Shown here piece by piece: positions 1-7,191 of a stretch of DNA of 11,747 bases. The translations under genes and the position numbers were made by a program. This DNA is from an uncultured Clostridia bacterium (lineage in GTDB: Bacteria; Bacillota; Clostridia; Oscillospirales; CAG-272): NCBI GenBank assembly GCA_904501765.1, contig CAJGCM010000061.1, positions 1 through 11,747 of the forward strand. Direction: 5' to 3'. The notes beneath the pieces are model-generated. The model saw nothing but the letters and a program-made list of their open reading frames with translations. It was not told the DNA's origin and searched no databases. Each line of letters starts with the position of its first letter. The stretch's first letter is position 1.

Positions 1-525
1 ATTACCCGCTTTCGTAAATATAAGGTTATATAGGAAGATTGACGCAGCCGCCAGCCCTGTGAGAAGAGAAAAGGTGAGCTTCACGTCGTATTCCGTCACG
101 GTTTTATTATTGTCGGTCAGGTACAAATTTATATTATTTACGTTAAGTTTTTTTGCCGTTTTTTCGGCAATACAAAGAAAAGAGCTGATAGAAGAAGATA
201 AAACGCCTCTTTTAAGCACGTCGGCGGCGGGGTCGACAGACCTCTGGTAGACGTCAAACCGCTCTATTTCGACCTCGCTTCTTTTTATGAGGTATAACAG
301 TGACTTGTTTGTAGCGACAAATTTTTTGAAAAAGGGAATTTTTTTCTTTTGCCCTTTTCCTTTACTCGTCCCGCCGCCCTCACGCCGTCTTATAAATCGA
401 ATACCTACTATCATAAAGTTTACGTCTATCTCTTTTTGTAGAGAGCCTTTAAACCTGACAGTTATAATTTCGGTAAATACAAGAAAGATAAGCAGAGAGG
501 ATAGGGGGAAGAGGATTATTTCCAT
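1..525 (-). CDS. Membrane-anchored protein resembling DUF2953/YtfI (partial, 3' end missing)
   Basis: An uninterrupted frame of 175 codons runs from an ATG at 525 to the left edge with no stop, so the C-terminus lies outside the window. It begins 8 bases after the scpB stop, and its ribosome binding site (AAGGTG) overlaps that stop, which implies translational coupling. The product starts with a hydrophobic segment (residues about 2-22, rich in I, L and F). A Lys/Arg/Gly-rich basic patch follows (about 46-65), then a soluble stretch, then a second hydrophobic segment near the end (about 152-171) that begins with an LLTGLAAA-like run. Position after scpB, an N-terminal anchor and a C-terminal Gly/Ala-rich membrane segment match the DUF2953 (YtfI-like) proteins that in many Clostridia sit between scpB and the sporulation gene ytfJ. 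That identity rests mostly on context; the reading frame itself is well supported. Confidence 0.7.
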   Translation of the reverse strand, partial: MEIILFPLSSLLIFLVFTEIITVRFKGSLQKEIDVNFMIVGIRFIRRREGGGTSKGKGQKKKIPFFKKFVATNKSLLYLIKRSEVEIERFDVYQRSVDPAADVLKRGVLSSSISSFLCIAEKTAKKLNVNNINLYLTDNNKTVTEYDVKLTFSLLTGLAAASIFLYNLIFTKAGN

Positions 526-533
526 ATTACACC

Positions 534-1436
534 TTAATCAATATCTATTATATCGTCCTCCGCAGATGGGTCATTGCTTTCTTCGAGGGGAGCCGATATT
601 TCCTCGGGCACTAGCTCGGGTGTGTTTTCTTCCTGCGCAAGAGGCGCATCGGGTGTGTCCGTCACTTTGCCTTCGGGAACAACCTCACCGTCAACGTCAG
701 TTATCGTAAGCTGAGCCTCATCTCTTGTAACCGTAAGCTCCTGGTTGGTTTTCTCAAACATATTCATAAGGTCCTCGGAGGCTGCAGGAAGCTCCTCAAT
801 GCTCTTCATACCGAAGCAACGAAGGAAATCGGCTGTTGTGCCGTATTGCATAGGACGACCGGGAACGTCAAGCCTTCCGACACACTCAATAAGACCTCGG
901 TCTATGAGGCTGTTCATAGCATACGAGGAGTCAACCTTACGGATTGTATCAACAAAGACTCTTGTAACAGGCTGGTTATATGCCACAACCGCAAGAGTTT
1001 CCATAGCTGCGGTGGAGAGAGAGCCGCTTTTTCTGATTCCGAGCGCATCTCTGATTTCGGGCAGATAAAGTTCTTTCGTGCAAAGCTGACAGGATTCGGA
1101 GTATGTAAGCAGAATTACGCCGCGGGCAAGGTCACTCTTGCCGTTATATTTTATCGCATAGTCAAATATTTTATCCTTGATTTTTGAAGGAGTCATATCG
1201 AATACTCTTGCTAACGTTGCGTATGATACGGGGTGACCTGCCGCAAAAAGTATAGCTTCAAGAGCTTCTTCGAAAACTATTGCTCTTTCGACAGCTTCGC
1301 CTGACTCTTCTTTCACCTTTTCTCCGCCTGAGGTGTTTATGGCCGAGGTTTCTTCGGCGATTTCAGAGTTTACTTCTTCCTGTGAGGATAATTCGGGGGT
1401 TGCTTCCTCTTGCGAATTTAATATTTCTTCATTCAT
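534..1436 (-). CDS. scpB: Segregation and condensation protein B (ScpB), with long acidic tails
   Basis: ScpB is the winged-helix kleisin partner that, with ScpA and SMC, forms the bacterial condensin organising and separating the chromosome. The core spans roughly residues 55-220: an EALEAILFAAG start, the ETLAVVAYNQPVTR helix of the second winged helix, and the family signature GRPMQYGTT near 195-203. At 300 residues it is well above the usual 180-200. The excess is an acidic N-terminal extension of about 50 residues (Q/E/S rich) and an acidic C-terminal tail of about 75 residues ending in DDIIDID. The ATG lies 3 bases after the scpA stop, and its GGAGG ribosome binding site is inside the last scpA codons, so the pair is coupled. 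The core identification is secure. The tails look disordered and their role is unknown. Confidence 0.95.
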   Translation of the reverse strand: MNEEILNSQEEATPELSSQEEVNSEIAEETSAINTSGGEKVKEESGEAVERAIVFEEALEAILFAAGHPVSYATLARVFDMTPSKIKDKIFDYAIKYNGKSDLARGVILLTYSESCQLCTKELYLPEIRDALGIRKSGSLSTAAMETLAVVAYNQPVTRVFVDTIRKVDSSYAMNSLIDRGLIECVGRLDVPGRPMQYGTTADFLRCFGMKSIEELPAASEDLMNMFEKTNQELTVTRDEAQLTITDVDGEVVPEGKVTDTPDAPLAQEENTPELVPEEISAPLEESNDPSAEDDIIDID

Positions 1437-1439
1437 AAG

Positions 1440-2267
1440 TTAAGCCTCCACGTTGTCTGTGTCGTTTTCGGGGTGCGAATCAAATTCGCTTTGCTCATCT
1501 GTAGTGGGTACGTAATCGGGGTTAAGCCGGAATTTCATCTCCAAGCCGCACTCCTCGTATTCCGCCACGTCCTCGACAAAATGTACTGTTGTAATAGTTA
1601 TTCTCCCGAGCTTTATGAGCTCTAAAATTCCCATAAATCTTGCCACAAGCTCCGCTCTTGAGTCGGAGTCTTTAAGCAAGAAGAAGAGCGACGCCTCCTC
1701 CTGCTCTTCGAGAGTTTGACAGATTTCTTCGATTTTTTCTTCTACCGAAACCACCTTATGCTTGATAAGAGGGTTAACAAGGTCCTGGGGCTTTCTTTCC
1801 GCCTCGGAAATTCGCATACGGCGAAGCACTGAATTGAGGGCTTTAATCATAAGATTCGGGTCAAGATTCAGAGGAAGTCCTTTTTCGGGAGGAACGTCGT
1901 CTGTACCCTTTACAAATCTTGAAGAAAATTCGTCGTAAAGAGGACGAAGCTTGGTAGCCGCCAATTTTGCCTGCTGATAAAGTAAAAGAGCGTCGGCAAT
2001 TTCACGTCTTGGGTCGTTCTCTGTGCCCTCCTCGTGGGGAAGAATCATTTTGCTTTTTATAAGCATAAGCTCGCTTGCCATAACGATGAATTCACTGGCT
2101 ATCTCGAGGTCCATTCGCTGAGCTTCTTCGATATACTGCATATACTGGTCGCATATCATAGCTATTGGAATGTCTGTTATACTTACCTTGTTTTTGCTGA
2201 TTAAGGTAAGTAAAAGGTCGAGAGGACCTTCAAACTGGTCCAGTCTGTAAGTCAATTGTTCTATCAT
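1440..2267 (-). CDS. scpA: Segregation and condensation protein A (ScpA kleisin)
   Basis: ScpA is the kleisin that bridges the SMC heads and recruits ScpB. The 275-residue product is of typical length and opens with the hallmark F-E-G-P-L-D-L-L-L motif (residues 12-20), followed by KVSITDIPI. The helix carrying ASEFIVMASELMLIKSKMILP, which contacts the SMC neck, is also present. The C-terminal winged helix that binds the SMC head cap is visible as VARFMGILELIKLGRI around residue 210-225. The tail after about residue 250 is acidic. A GAGGT ribosome binding site sits in the 11-base gap after the upstream protease gene. scpB follows after 3 bases, the usual arrangement. Confidence 0.97.
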   Translation of the reverse strand: MIEQLTYRLDQFEGPLDLLLTLISKNKVSITDIPIAMICDQYMQYIEEAQRMDLEIASEFIVMASELMLIKSKMILPHEEGTENDPRREIADALLLYQQAKLAATKLRPLYDEFSSRFVKGTDDVPPEKGLPLNLDPNLMIKALNSVLRRMRISEAERKPQDLVNPLIKHKVVSVEEKIEEICQTLEEQEEASLFFLLKDSDSRAELVARFMGILELIKLGRITITTVHFVEDVAEYEECGLEMKFRLNPDYVPTTDEQSEFDSHPENDTDNVEA

Positions 2268-2278
2268 AGATTACCTCG

Positions 2279-3025
2279 TTATATCTGAAGAAAGGGAATT
2301 AGTGAAAATAGCTGTAAAATTAGTCCTGAAAGCCCGTCTATCGCAAAGCCTATCATATCGGAAAGAGAAAATATACCTGCGATAAAGGACAAAATTGGAT
2401 TTGCGGCTATAAAGGGAACCGAAAGGAGCGCCCCCTTAACAATGTCGCCAAGGAGAAGCCAGCCCAACAGAGCAAAATATATCTTTCGCTCGTTATCAAG
2501 AAGCTTGTAATAGAGCCTTTCGGGAAGAATCACAGCGAGCAGCCTTGAGCCATCAAGGGGCGGTATAGGGAAAAGATTGAAAATTGCAAGTCCTATATTC
2601 ACCGCATGGAGAATATAAAGGAAATTGACCGTATTCTGCATCAGGGCGAAGATAAAGGGTGAATCCGTAGTCACACCGCTGAAAAGCTTGAAGGTAAGTA
2701 GATACAAAAATGCAGAAATTACTGAAAAAATTAAATTTGATAAGGGACCTGCAAGGGCTGTAATAGCAAAATCTCGCTTTGGTTTTTTAAAATTTCTTAA
2801 GTCAACAGGTACGGGCTTTGCCCAACCGAAATGAAAAAGAAGCATACAAAGAGCGCCTATAGGGTCTATGTGCTTTATAGGGTTAAGAGTAAGTCTGCCC
2901 GAATCCTTCGCAGAGGTATCTCCAAGCTTATACGCTGCATATCCGTGTGAAAACTCGTGAACTGTGAGAGTGATAAGAACAGCTAAAGCTGTCAGAATGT
3001 AATAAACGATGGAATCTGCATTCAT
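2279..3025 (-). CDS. M50-family site-2 protease (intramembrane zinc metalloprotease, COG1994 type)
   Basis: This is a 248-residue multi-pass membrane protein of the S2P/M50 family, which cleaves transmembrane segments of substrate proteins within the bilayer. The zinc motif H23-E24-F-S-H27 lies in the first membrane helix. It is followed by NPxxHxDPxGxL (48-59), FGWAKPVPVD (66-75) and the ALAGPLSN segment (90-97). The third zinc ligand is D158 in NLFPIPPLDG (150-159). No PDZ or CBS domain is present, so it belongs to the short YwhC/SpoIVFB-like group rather than to RseP. It lies 26 bases after ysxC and 11 before scpA; this linkage recurs in Clostridia, but the substrate is unknown. The ATG follows an AAGGA ribosome binding site. 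Confidence 0.93.
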   Translation of the reverse strand: MNADSIVYYILTALAVLITLTVHEFSHGYAAYKLGDTSAKDSGRLTLNPIKHIDPIGALCMLLFHFGWAKPVPVDLRNFKKPKRDFAITALAGPLSNLIFSVISAFLYLLTFKLFSGVTTDSPFIFALMQNTVNFLYILHAVNIGLAIFNLFPIPPLDGSRLLAVILPERLYYKLLDNERKIYFALLGWLLLGDIVKGALLSVPFIAANPILSFIAGIFSLSDMIGFAIDGLSGLILQLFSLIPFLQI

Positions 3026-3051
3026 TTTTTGTTCCTTTTCAGGGCGAGCGC

Positions 3052-3651
3052 TTAATTCAGAGCGTCCGAAATCACACTCCAGAGCAAATCTTTTCCGTCA
3101 CGACTTACGGACGAGAAGGGGATTACCTCAATCCCTGCCTCGCCAAAATAATTTTTATCAAGCTCTGAGAGAGCCTCTGCCAGCTGTGCCTTAGAAAGCT
3201 TATCTGTTTTTGTGGCAACAACCGTAAACGGAATATCGTTGGATATAAGGAAATTTATCATTAAAACGTCGTCTTCTGTGGGACCTGTCCTTATATCAAT
3301 CAGCTGTATAACAAGCTTTATTGCGTCAGCCGAGGGATTCTTTAGAAAATAATCCTCCGTAAGAGAGCTCCAGGATTTTTTTGATTTTTGCGACCTTTTC
3401 GCATAACCGTAGCCCGGGAGGTCTACAAGATAAAATTTGTTATCAATGCCGTAGTAGTTAATTGTGATGGTTTTTCCGGGAGAGGAGGATACTCGCGCTA
3501 AGGATTTTCTTCCGAGAAGCGTGTTAATAAGAGAGCTTTTTCCTACGTTAGAGCGCCCGGACAGCGCAATTTCCGGTCTTGGGTCTTTAGGAAACTGCGA
3601 GCTTGCGCCTACGGTCATTGATATACCTGAATTATTGACGTTAAATTTCAT
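3052..3651 (-). CDS. ysxC: Ribosome biogenesis GTP-binding protein YsxC/EngB (YihA)
   Basis: This is a TRAFAC-class GTPase needed for late assembly of the 50S subunit in Gram-positive bacteria. The 199-residue product matches the family length. Visible motifs are the P-loop GRSNVGKS (32-39), switch I with SSSPGKTITINYY (55-67), G3 DLPGYGYAK (77-85, the family signature), G4 TKTD (147-150) and a G5-like FSSVSRDG near the C-terminus. It follows lon after 18 bases, the same lon-ysxC linkage as in Bacillus subtilis. The ribosome binding site ahead of the ATG is weak (GGTAGAAG-like), so its translation may depend partly on coupling to lon. Function by family is certain; cellular targets are inferred. 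Confidence 0.97.
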   Translation of the reverse strand: MKFNVNNSGISMTVGASSQFPKDPRPEIALSGRSNVGKSSLINTLLGRKSLARVSSSPGKTITINYYGIDNKFYLVDLPGYGYAKRSQKSKKSWSSLTEDYFLKNPSADAIKLVIQLIDIRTGPTEDDVLMINFLISNDIPFTVVATKTDKLSKAQLAEALSELDKNYFGEAGIEVIPFSSVSRDGKDLLWSVISDALN

Positions 3652-3669
3652 AATAATCTTCTACCAAAA

Positions 3670-6000
3670 TTATATTTTAACCAAAGCAGCTGAAAGCACG
3701 TCATCGGCGGTGCGGCAGGGAATGAAGGTAAGATTCGTACGAGCCTCCGTATCAATCTCGTCAAGGTCACGCATATTATCCTCGGGAATAAGAACGGTCT
3801 TGATGCCGCATCTGTAGGCGGCAAGAGTTTTTTCCTTTAATCCGCCGATTGGGAGAACTTTACCGCGGAGGGTTATCTCTCCTGTCATAGCTAAATCGCG
3901 TTTTACCGGTATATTACCGAGAGCGCTTACGATAGCTGTAACCATAGTAACGCCTGCGGAGGGGCCGTCTTTAGGAATTGCACCCTCGGGGAAATGGATA
4001 TGAATATCCTTATCCTTATAAAAATCGGTGGGAATTCCGTATTTTTTCGCTATGGTTCGTACGTATGAATGAGCGATTTTCGCCGATTCCTTCATAACGT
4101 CGCCAAGAGAGCCTGTAAGCTCAATTTTTCCGCCTCCGTCCATAACTGACACCTCAACCTTGAGAAGGTCGCCGCCACTCTGGGTATACGCAAGTCCGTT
4201 GACGATTCCAATGGGGTCTGTTGCCTCAAGTCTTTCGGGAATTACCTTAGCCTTGCCGAGGATAGAGGAGAGATTTTTTTCGTTGACGGTTATAGATTTC
4301 ACGTCGCTCTCGGCGATTTTTTTAGCAACCTTCCTTATTAGAGATGCAATTTCTCGCTCGAGGTTTCTAACGCCCGATTCTCTGGTGTATTCCTTAATAA
4401 GCTTGAGTATAGCGCCGTCAGTTATCCTAAAAATGCGGCGATTCATTCCGTTCCTTTTAAGCTGCTTTGGAACAAGGTGGTTTTTTGCAATTGCGAGCTT
4501 CTCCGTATCGGTATATGTAGAAAGCTCAATGATTTCCATTCTGTCAAGCAGAGGGGCGGGAATTCTGTCGTAGCTGTTAGCCGTTGCAATAAAAAGACAG
4601 TCCGAGAGGTCAATGGGTATTTCCATAAAGTTATCGCGGAAGCTCTTGTTCTGCTCCGGGTCCAACACCTCAAGAAGCGCAGAGGTGGGGTCACCTCTGA
4701 AATCGTTTGCCATTTTATCTATTTCGTCAAGAACGATAACCGGGTTTTCGACTCCGGAATTTATAATTGCAGTAACTATTCTTCCGGGCATAGCACCAAC
4801 GTATGTTTTTCTGTGACCTCTGATTTCAGCCTCGTCGTGCATACCGCCGAGAGAAACTCTTGCGTATTTACGCTTCAAGGCTCTTGCTATAGAGGATGCA
4901 ACCGAGGTTTTTCCGACACCGGGAGGACCGACAAGGCATATAATCTGATTTTTAACATCGGGTGAGAACTGTTTGACCGCAACGAATTCAAGAATTCTTT
5001 CTTTAACCTTATCAAGCCCGTCGTGGTCGCTGTTAAGAATGTCTCTCGCCTCGGCAACGGTTGTTTCTTCCTTGCTTCTTTCACCGAATGGGAAGTCAAG
5101 GCAGGTATCGAGATAAGTGCGAAGAACCGTGCTTTCAGCCGCTCCAAAGGGCGTTTTAGAGAGCTTGTTCAGCTCTTTCATAAGCTTTTCGCGGATTTCG
5201 TCCGAAAGCTTCTTATCAGCTATGCGAGCCTCGTATTCACGGATTTCGTCATCCTCGTCCTCGCCAAGCTCCGCTTGAATAGCCTTAACTTGCTCGCGAA
5301 GGAAATAATCCTTCTGATTCCTGTCAATTTTTTCTCTTATTTGAAGCTGAATGTTATGCTCACATTCAAGGAGCATTCTTTCCTCTTCAATAGCAATGAG
5401 AAGCTTCTCGAGCCTTGATTTTGCCGTGAGAGCTTCGAGGACGGTTTGCTTGTTATTGTAATCTATTATCGCGGAGGAAGCAACGAAATCGGCAAATTTG
5501 CCAGGGTCGCTGATAGCCTCTGCGCCGATTAGCATTTCGTCTGTATACGAGGGGTGTATTTCCGAAAGACCGACCAAGGATTTCTTTATCTCATGAACGA
5601 GCGCCTCGTTCTTTTGCGTAAGAGCAAATTTTGGCTCCTCTATAACCTCTGCCAAAGCAACGGAGAAGCCCGCGGTTTCTCTGATTTCCTTTATTTTTAC
5701 CCTTGAAATTCCTTCAAAAACAACAGAAAGATTGTTTTGGGTATTCTTCACCACGTGGCGGATTTTAGCAAACACGCCTATGGAATATAAGTCTTCAGCC
5801 GTGGGGACTTCTACGGTTATATCCTTTTGAGTAACCAAAAGTATTTGCATATCGTGTAGGGTAGTCGCAGCAGTGAACGCCTTAAGGGAGGGCGTTCTTA
5901 CAATTTCAATATTTAACTGAACTCCCGGAAAGCCGACAACACCTCTTAATGGTATCAGCGGAAGTGTTAATTCATTAATTTTAGTGGGATTCTCTGACAT
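3670..6000 (-). CDS. lon: ATP-dependent Lon protease (LonA)
   Basis: Lon is a cytoplasmic AAA+ serine protease that degrades misfolded and regulatory proteins. The 776-residue product has the full LonA layout. The N-terminal LON substrate-binding domain opens with [16 protein letters not shown] near residue 12. A coiled, charged linker lies around 205-265. In the AAA+ module the Walker A GPPGVGKT starts at 358 and the Walker B has D425-E426. The C-terminal protease domain carries catalytic S681 in DGPSAGVTM and K724 in GGLKEK. The S-to-K spacing of 43 residues equals that of the E. coli enzyme (S679/K722). All catalytic residues are intact. The ATG has an AAGGA ribosome binding site 7 bases upstream. 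lon is the first gene of the leftward operon. Confidence 0.98.
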   Translation of the reverse strand: MSENPTKINELTLPLIPLRGVVGFPGVQLNIEIVRTPSLKAFTAATTLHDMQILLVTQKDITVEVPTAEDLYSIGVFAKIRHVVKNTQNNLSVVFEGISRVKIKEIRETAGFSVALAEVIEEPKFALTQKNEALVHEIKKSLVGLSEIHPSYTDEMLIGAEAISDPGKFADFVASSAIIDYNNKQTVLEALTAKSRLEKLLIAIEEERMLLECEHNIQLQIREKIDRNQKDYFLREQVKAIQAELGEDEDDEIREYEARIADKKLSDEIREKLMKELNKLSKTPFGAAESTVLRTYLDTCLDFPFGERSKEETTVAEARDILNSDHDGLDKVKERILEFVAVKQFSPDVKNQIICLVGPPGVGKTSVASSIARALKRKYARVSLGGMHDEAEIRGHRKTYVGAMPGRIVTAIINSGVENPVIVLDEIDKMANDFRGDPTSALLEVLDPEQNKSFRDNFMEIPIDLSDCLFIATANSYDRIPAPLLDRMEIIELSTYTDTEKLAIAKNHLVPKQLKRNGMNRRIFRITDGAILKLIKEYTRESGVRNLEREIASLIRKVAKKIAESDVKSITVNEKNLSSILGKAKVIPERLEATDPIGIVNGLAYTQSGGDLLKVEVSVMDGGGKIELTGSLGDVMKESAKIAHSYVRTIAKKYGIPTDFYKDKDIHIHFPEGAIPKDGPSAGVTMVTAIVSALGNIPVKRDLAMTGEITLRGKVLPIGGLKEKTLAAYRCGIKTVLIPEDNMRDLDEIDTEARTNLTFIPCRTADDVLSAALVKI

Positions 6001-6024
6001 AAGTGTTTCCTTCTTTTATGAGTT

Positions 6025-6039
6025 TTGTCAACAAGACAA
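6025..6039. repeat. Short inverted repeat in the lon leader (TTGTC-N5-GACAA)
   Basis: Two perfect 5-base arms, TTGTC (6025-6029) and GACAA (6035-6039), are separated by AACAA. They sit about 8-22 bases downstream of the predicted lon transcription start. This could be an operator overlapping the initially transcribed region or a weak hairpin. It does not match the CIRCE or CtsR consensus as I know them. Arms this short can arise by chance. Confidence 0.3.
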
Positions 6040-6053
6040 TACAAATCCAGTAT

Positions 6054-6082
6054 ATTATACCATATAAAAAAATAAAAATCTA
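6054..6082 (-). promoter_or_regulatory. Probable sigmaA promoter of the lon operon (extended -10)
   Basis: On the minus strand TATAAT lies at 6059-6054, preceded by TG plus one base (TGGTATAAT), which is an extended -10. The hexamer 17 bases upstream (TAGATT, 6082-6077) is a poor -35, which is common with an extended -10. The predicted start near 6047 would give a leader of about 47 bases before the lon ATG. The region upstream is very A+T-rich. Confidence 0.65.
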
Positions 6083-6117
6083 TACCTTTTAATAAAAATT
6101 TATATATTTTATGTGGT

Positions 6118-6142
6118 AAAGTAGGTAAGAAACACCTGCTTT
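6118..6142. repeat. Inverted repeat between the divergent lon and infC promoters
   Basis: AAAGTAGGT (6118-6126) and ACCTGCTTT (6134-6142) are complementary over 9 positions with one T-G mismatch and a 7-base spacer (AAGAAAC). It lies about 36 bases upstream of the candidate lon -35 and 54 bases upstream of the infC -35. Neither predicted transcript includes it, so a DNA-level operator is more natural than an RNA hairpin. No regulator can be named from the sequence. Confidence 0.4.
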
Positions 6143-6195
6143 TGCTTTGCATTTTGAAAAGTTAGGGAAAAGGCGAAAAAAATTCAAAATAACTA

Positions 6196-6224
6196 TTGAC
6201 AATCGAAGATTTTTGTGTTACAAT
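6196..6224 (+). promoter_or_regulatory. Strong sigmaA promoter of the infC-rpmI-rplT operon
   Basis: A perfect -35 TTGACA (6196-6201) is separated by exactly 17 bases from the -10 TACAAT (6219-6224, one mismatch). A-rich tracts upstream (about 6174-6190) could act as an UP element. Transcription should start near 6230-6232, leaving a leader of roughly 145 bases. This also shows that the TTG at 6196 is a promoter element and not a start codon. Confidence 0.88.
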
Positions 6225-6230
6225 CTACGA

Positions 6231-6375
6231 GAAGCAAAAAGCTTACACAACAAAGCAGAATTTCCGTTCTCACCATACCACAGGGGTGCGTATGGTTAAT
6301 ACTTATAATGCCCGAATAGGGTGTTTTGGGTTTGCGTACGGAATTTTCTGTATGCATTTTTTATTTTCGGAGGTA
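6231..6375 (+). promoter_or_regulatory. infC leader: candidate L20-type transcription attenuator
   Basis: The untranslated leader holds several pairings. Hairpin A is ACCATAC (6272-6278) with GTATGGT (6290-6296), continued by CAC/GTG (6279-6281/6286-6288) with one bulged C. A long-range pairing of TTCCGT (6262-6267) with ACGGAA (6338-6343) would enclose hairpin A. It uses the same bases as the left arm of a terminator hairpin at 6334-6355, so the two are mutually exclusive. In B. subtilis the infC-rpmI-rplT operon is repressed by L20 binding its leader and promoting termination. The location and architecture here fit that model. That L20 is the ligand is inferred from operon identity; I have not matched the sequence to a covariance model. 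Confidence 0.7.
6334..6368 (+). terminator. Intrinsic attenuator in the infC leader
   Basis: GCGTACGG (6334-6341) pairs with CTGTATGC (6348-6355) over all 8 positions, two of them G-U, around a 6-base loop AATTTT. The T-rich run ATTTTTTATTTT follows directly. It ends immediately before the infC GGAGG. It would stop transcription before the coding region unless the left arm is held in the upstream TTCCGT pairing. Confidence 0.65.
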
Positions 6376-6384
6376 ATGGCTATT
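6369..6384 (+). promoter_or_regulatory. infC ribosome binding site that favours an ATT start
   Basis: GGAGGT (6369-6374) is a near-ideal Shine-Dalgarno. The first in-frame ATG (6376) is only one base beyond it, too close for normal initiation. The ATT at 6382 is 7 bases beyond it, the optimal distance. Conserved IF-3 sequence (M-S-[KT]-x-D) lines up with the ATT as first codon. Confidence 0.7.
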
Positions 6385-6915
6385 AGTACCAGAGACGAAA
6401 GAGATCTTCTTATAAATGAGGAGATTAAGTGCCCTGAGGTTCGTGTCCTCGGAGCTTCCAACGAGCAGGTTGGCATTATGAAAATCGAAGATGCAAGAAT
6501 CTATGCCGAAAACAACGGCGTTGATCTTGTTTTGATTGTTCCTAATGCGACTCCCCCCGTTTGCAGAGCTATTGATTATGGTAAGTTCTGCTTTGAGCGT
6601 GACAAGCGCGAGAAGGAAGCAAAGAAAAAGCAGGTAATCGTTAAGGTTAAGGAGGTTCAGCTTTCTTGCCGTATCGAGCAGCATGATTTTGAAACCAGAG
6701 TAAATCAGGCAAAGCGTTTTCTTGCAGAGGGTAATAAGGTTAAGGCTGTAGTCCGCTTTAAGGGAAGAGAAATGACTCATACCGAGCTTGGAAGAGAGGT
6801 AATCGCTAAGTTTGAAGCAGCGCTGGCAGGGGTTGGTGTTGCTGAAAAAAAGCCCTCGCTTGACGGTCGTTATATGTCAATCACTATCGCACCTGCTAAG
6901 CCCGAAAAGAAATAA
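6382..6915 (+). CDS. infC: Translation initiation factor IF-3, probable ATT start
   Basis: IF-3 binds the 30S subunit, keeps the subunits apart and proofreads the start codon and initiator tRNA. The product (177 residues from the ATT) has the N-domain with LLINEEI, VRVLG and the segment NATPPVCRAIDYGKF. The charged helical linker is RDKREKEAKKKQ. The C-domain carries KVKEVQLS, QAKRFLAEGNKVKAVVRFKGREMTH and a DGRYMSITIAP end. I place the start at ATT 6382 because of the Shine-Dalgarno spacing and because IF-3 genes of E. coli and Geobacillus start at AUU, which IF-3 itself discriminates against, giving autoregulation. Alternatives are ATG 6376 (two residues longer, poor spacing) or ATG 6352 (inside the attenuator arm). 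An open frame continues back to TTG 6196, but that is the promoter -35. First gene of a three-gene operon with L35 and L20. Confidence 0.95.
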   Translation: MSTRDERDLLINEEIKCPEVRVLGASNEQVGIMKIEDARIYAENNGVDLVLIVPNATPPVCRAIDYGKFCFERDKREKEAKKKQVIVKVKEVQLSCRIEQHDFETRVNQAKRFLAEGNKVKAVVRFKGREMTHTELGREVIAKFEAALAGVGVAEKKPSLDGRYMSITIAPAKPEKK

Positions 6916-6960
6916 TTTAGTTAAATAATGGGTTATACCCGATAAAAAGGAGAATTAAAA

Positions 6961-7155
6961 ATGGGAAAGATTAAGACACACAAAGCATCTGCCAAGAGAT
7001 TTTCTCTTACAGGTAGCGGCAAAGTAAAAATGTCTCACAACAATCATCGTCACAACCTCGGTTTGAAGACGGCTAAGCGCAAGAGAGGCCTTCGTAAAGG
7101 CGCTATTCTCAGCGAGTCCTTTGCACCGACATACAGAACCCTTATCAACAAGTAA
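6961..7155 (+). CDS. rpmI: 50S ribosomal protein L35
   Basis: A small, strongly basic 64-residue protein of the 50S subunit. It shows the family pattern: M-G-K-I-K-T-H-K-A-S-A-K-R-F at the N-terminus, G-S-G-K-V-K in the middle, and a K-R-K-R-G-L-R-K basic cluster before the C-terminal helix. Length matches the family norm of about 64-66. An AAGGAG ribosome binding site lies 8 bases ahead of the ATG. The 45-base gap after infC contains only a 4-bp hairpin and no terminator, so it is cotranscribed with infC and rplT. Confidence 0.97.
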   Translation: MGKIKTHKASAKRFSLTGSGKVKMSHNNHRHNLGLKTAKRKRGLRKGAILSESFAPTYRTLINK

Positions 7156-7191
7156 TAGGGTAAAAGAAGAAAATTTGGAGGAAGATATAAA

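Noticed and set aside
287..709. Plus-strand open frame of 140 codons opposite scpB and the DUF2953-like gene
   Set aside because: It spans the junction of two well-supported minus-strand genes, has no recognisable domain and no clear ribosome binding site; an antisense shadow.
6001..6195. CIRCE or CtsR heat-shock operator upstream of lon
   Set aside because: I looked for the TTAGCACTC-N9-GAGTGCTAA element and GGTCAAA-type direct repeats and found neither.
6196..6381. Upstream extension of infC to a TTG at 6196, giving a 239-residue protein
   Set aside because: That TTG is part of the TTGACA -35 hexamer, the region contains the -10 and a structured leader, and the extra residues do not resemble IF-3.
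6930..6940. GGGT-TAT-ACCC hairpin between infC and rpmI as a terminator
   Set aside because: The stem is only 4 bp with a 3-base loop and no T-run follows; rpmI and rplT are expected to be cotranscribed with infC.
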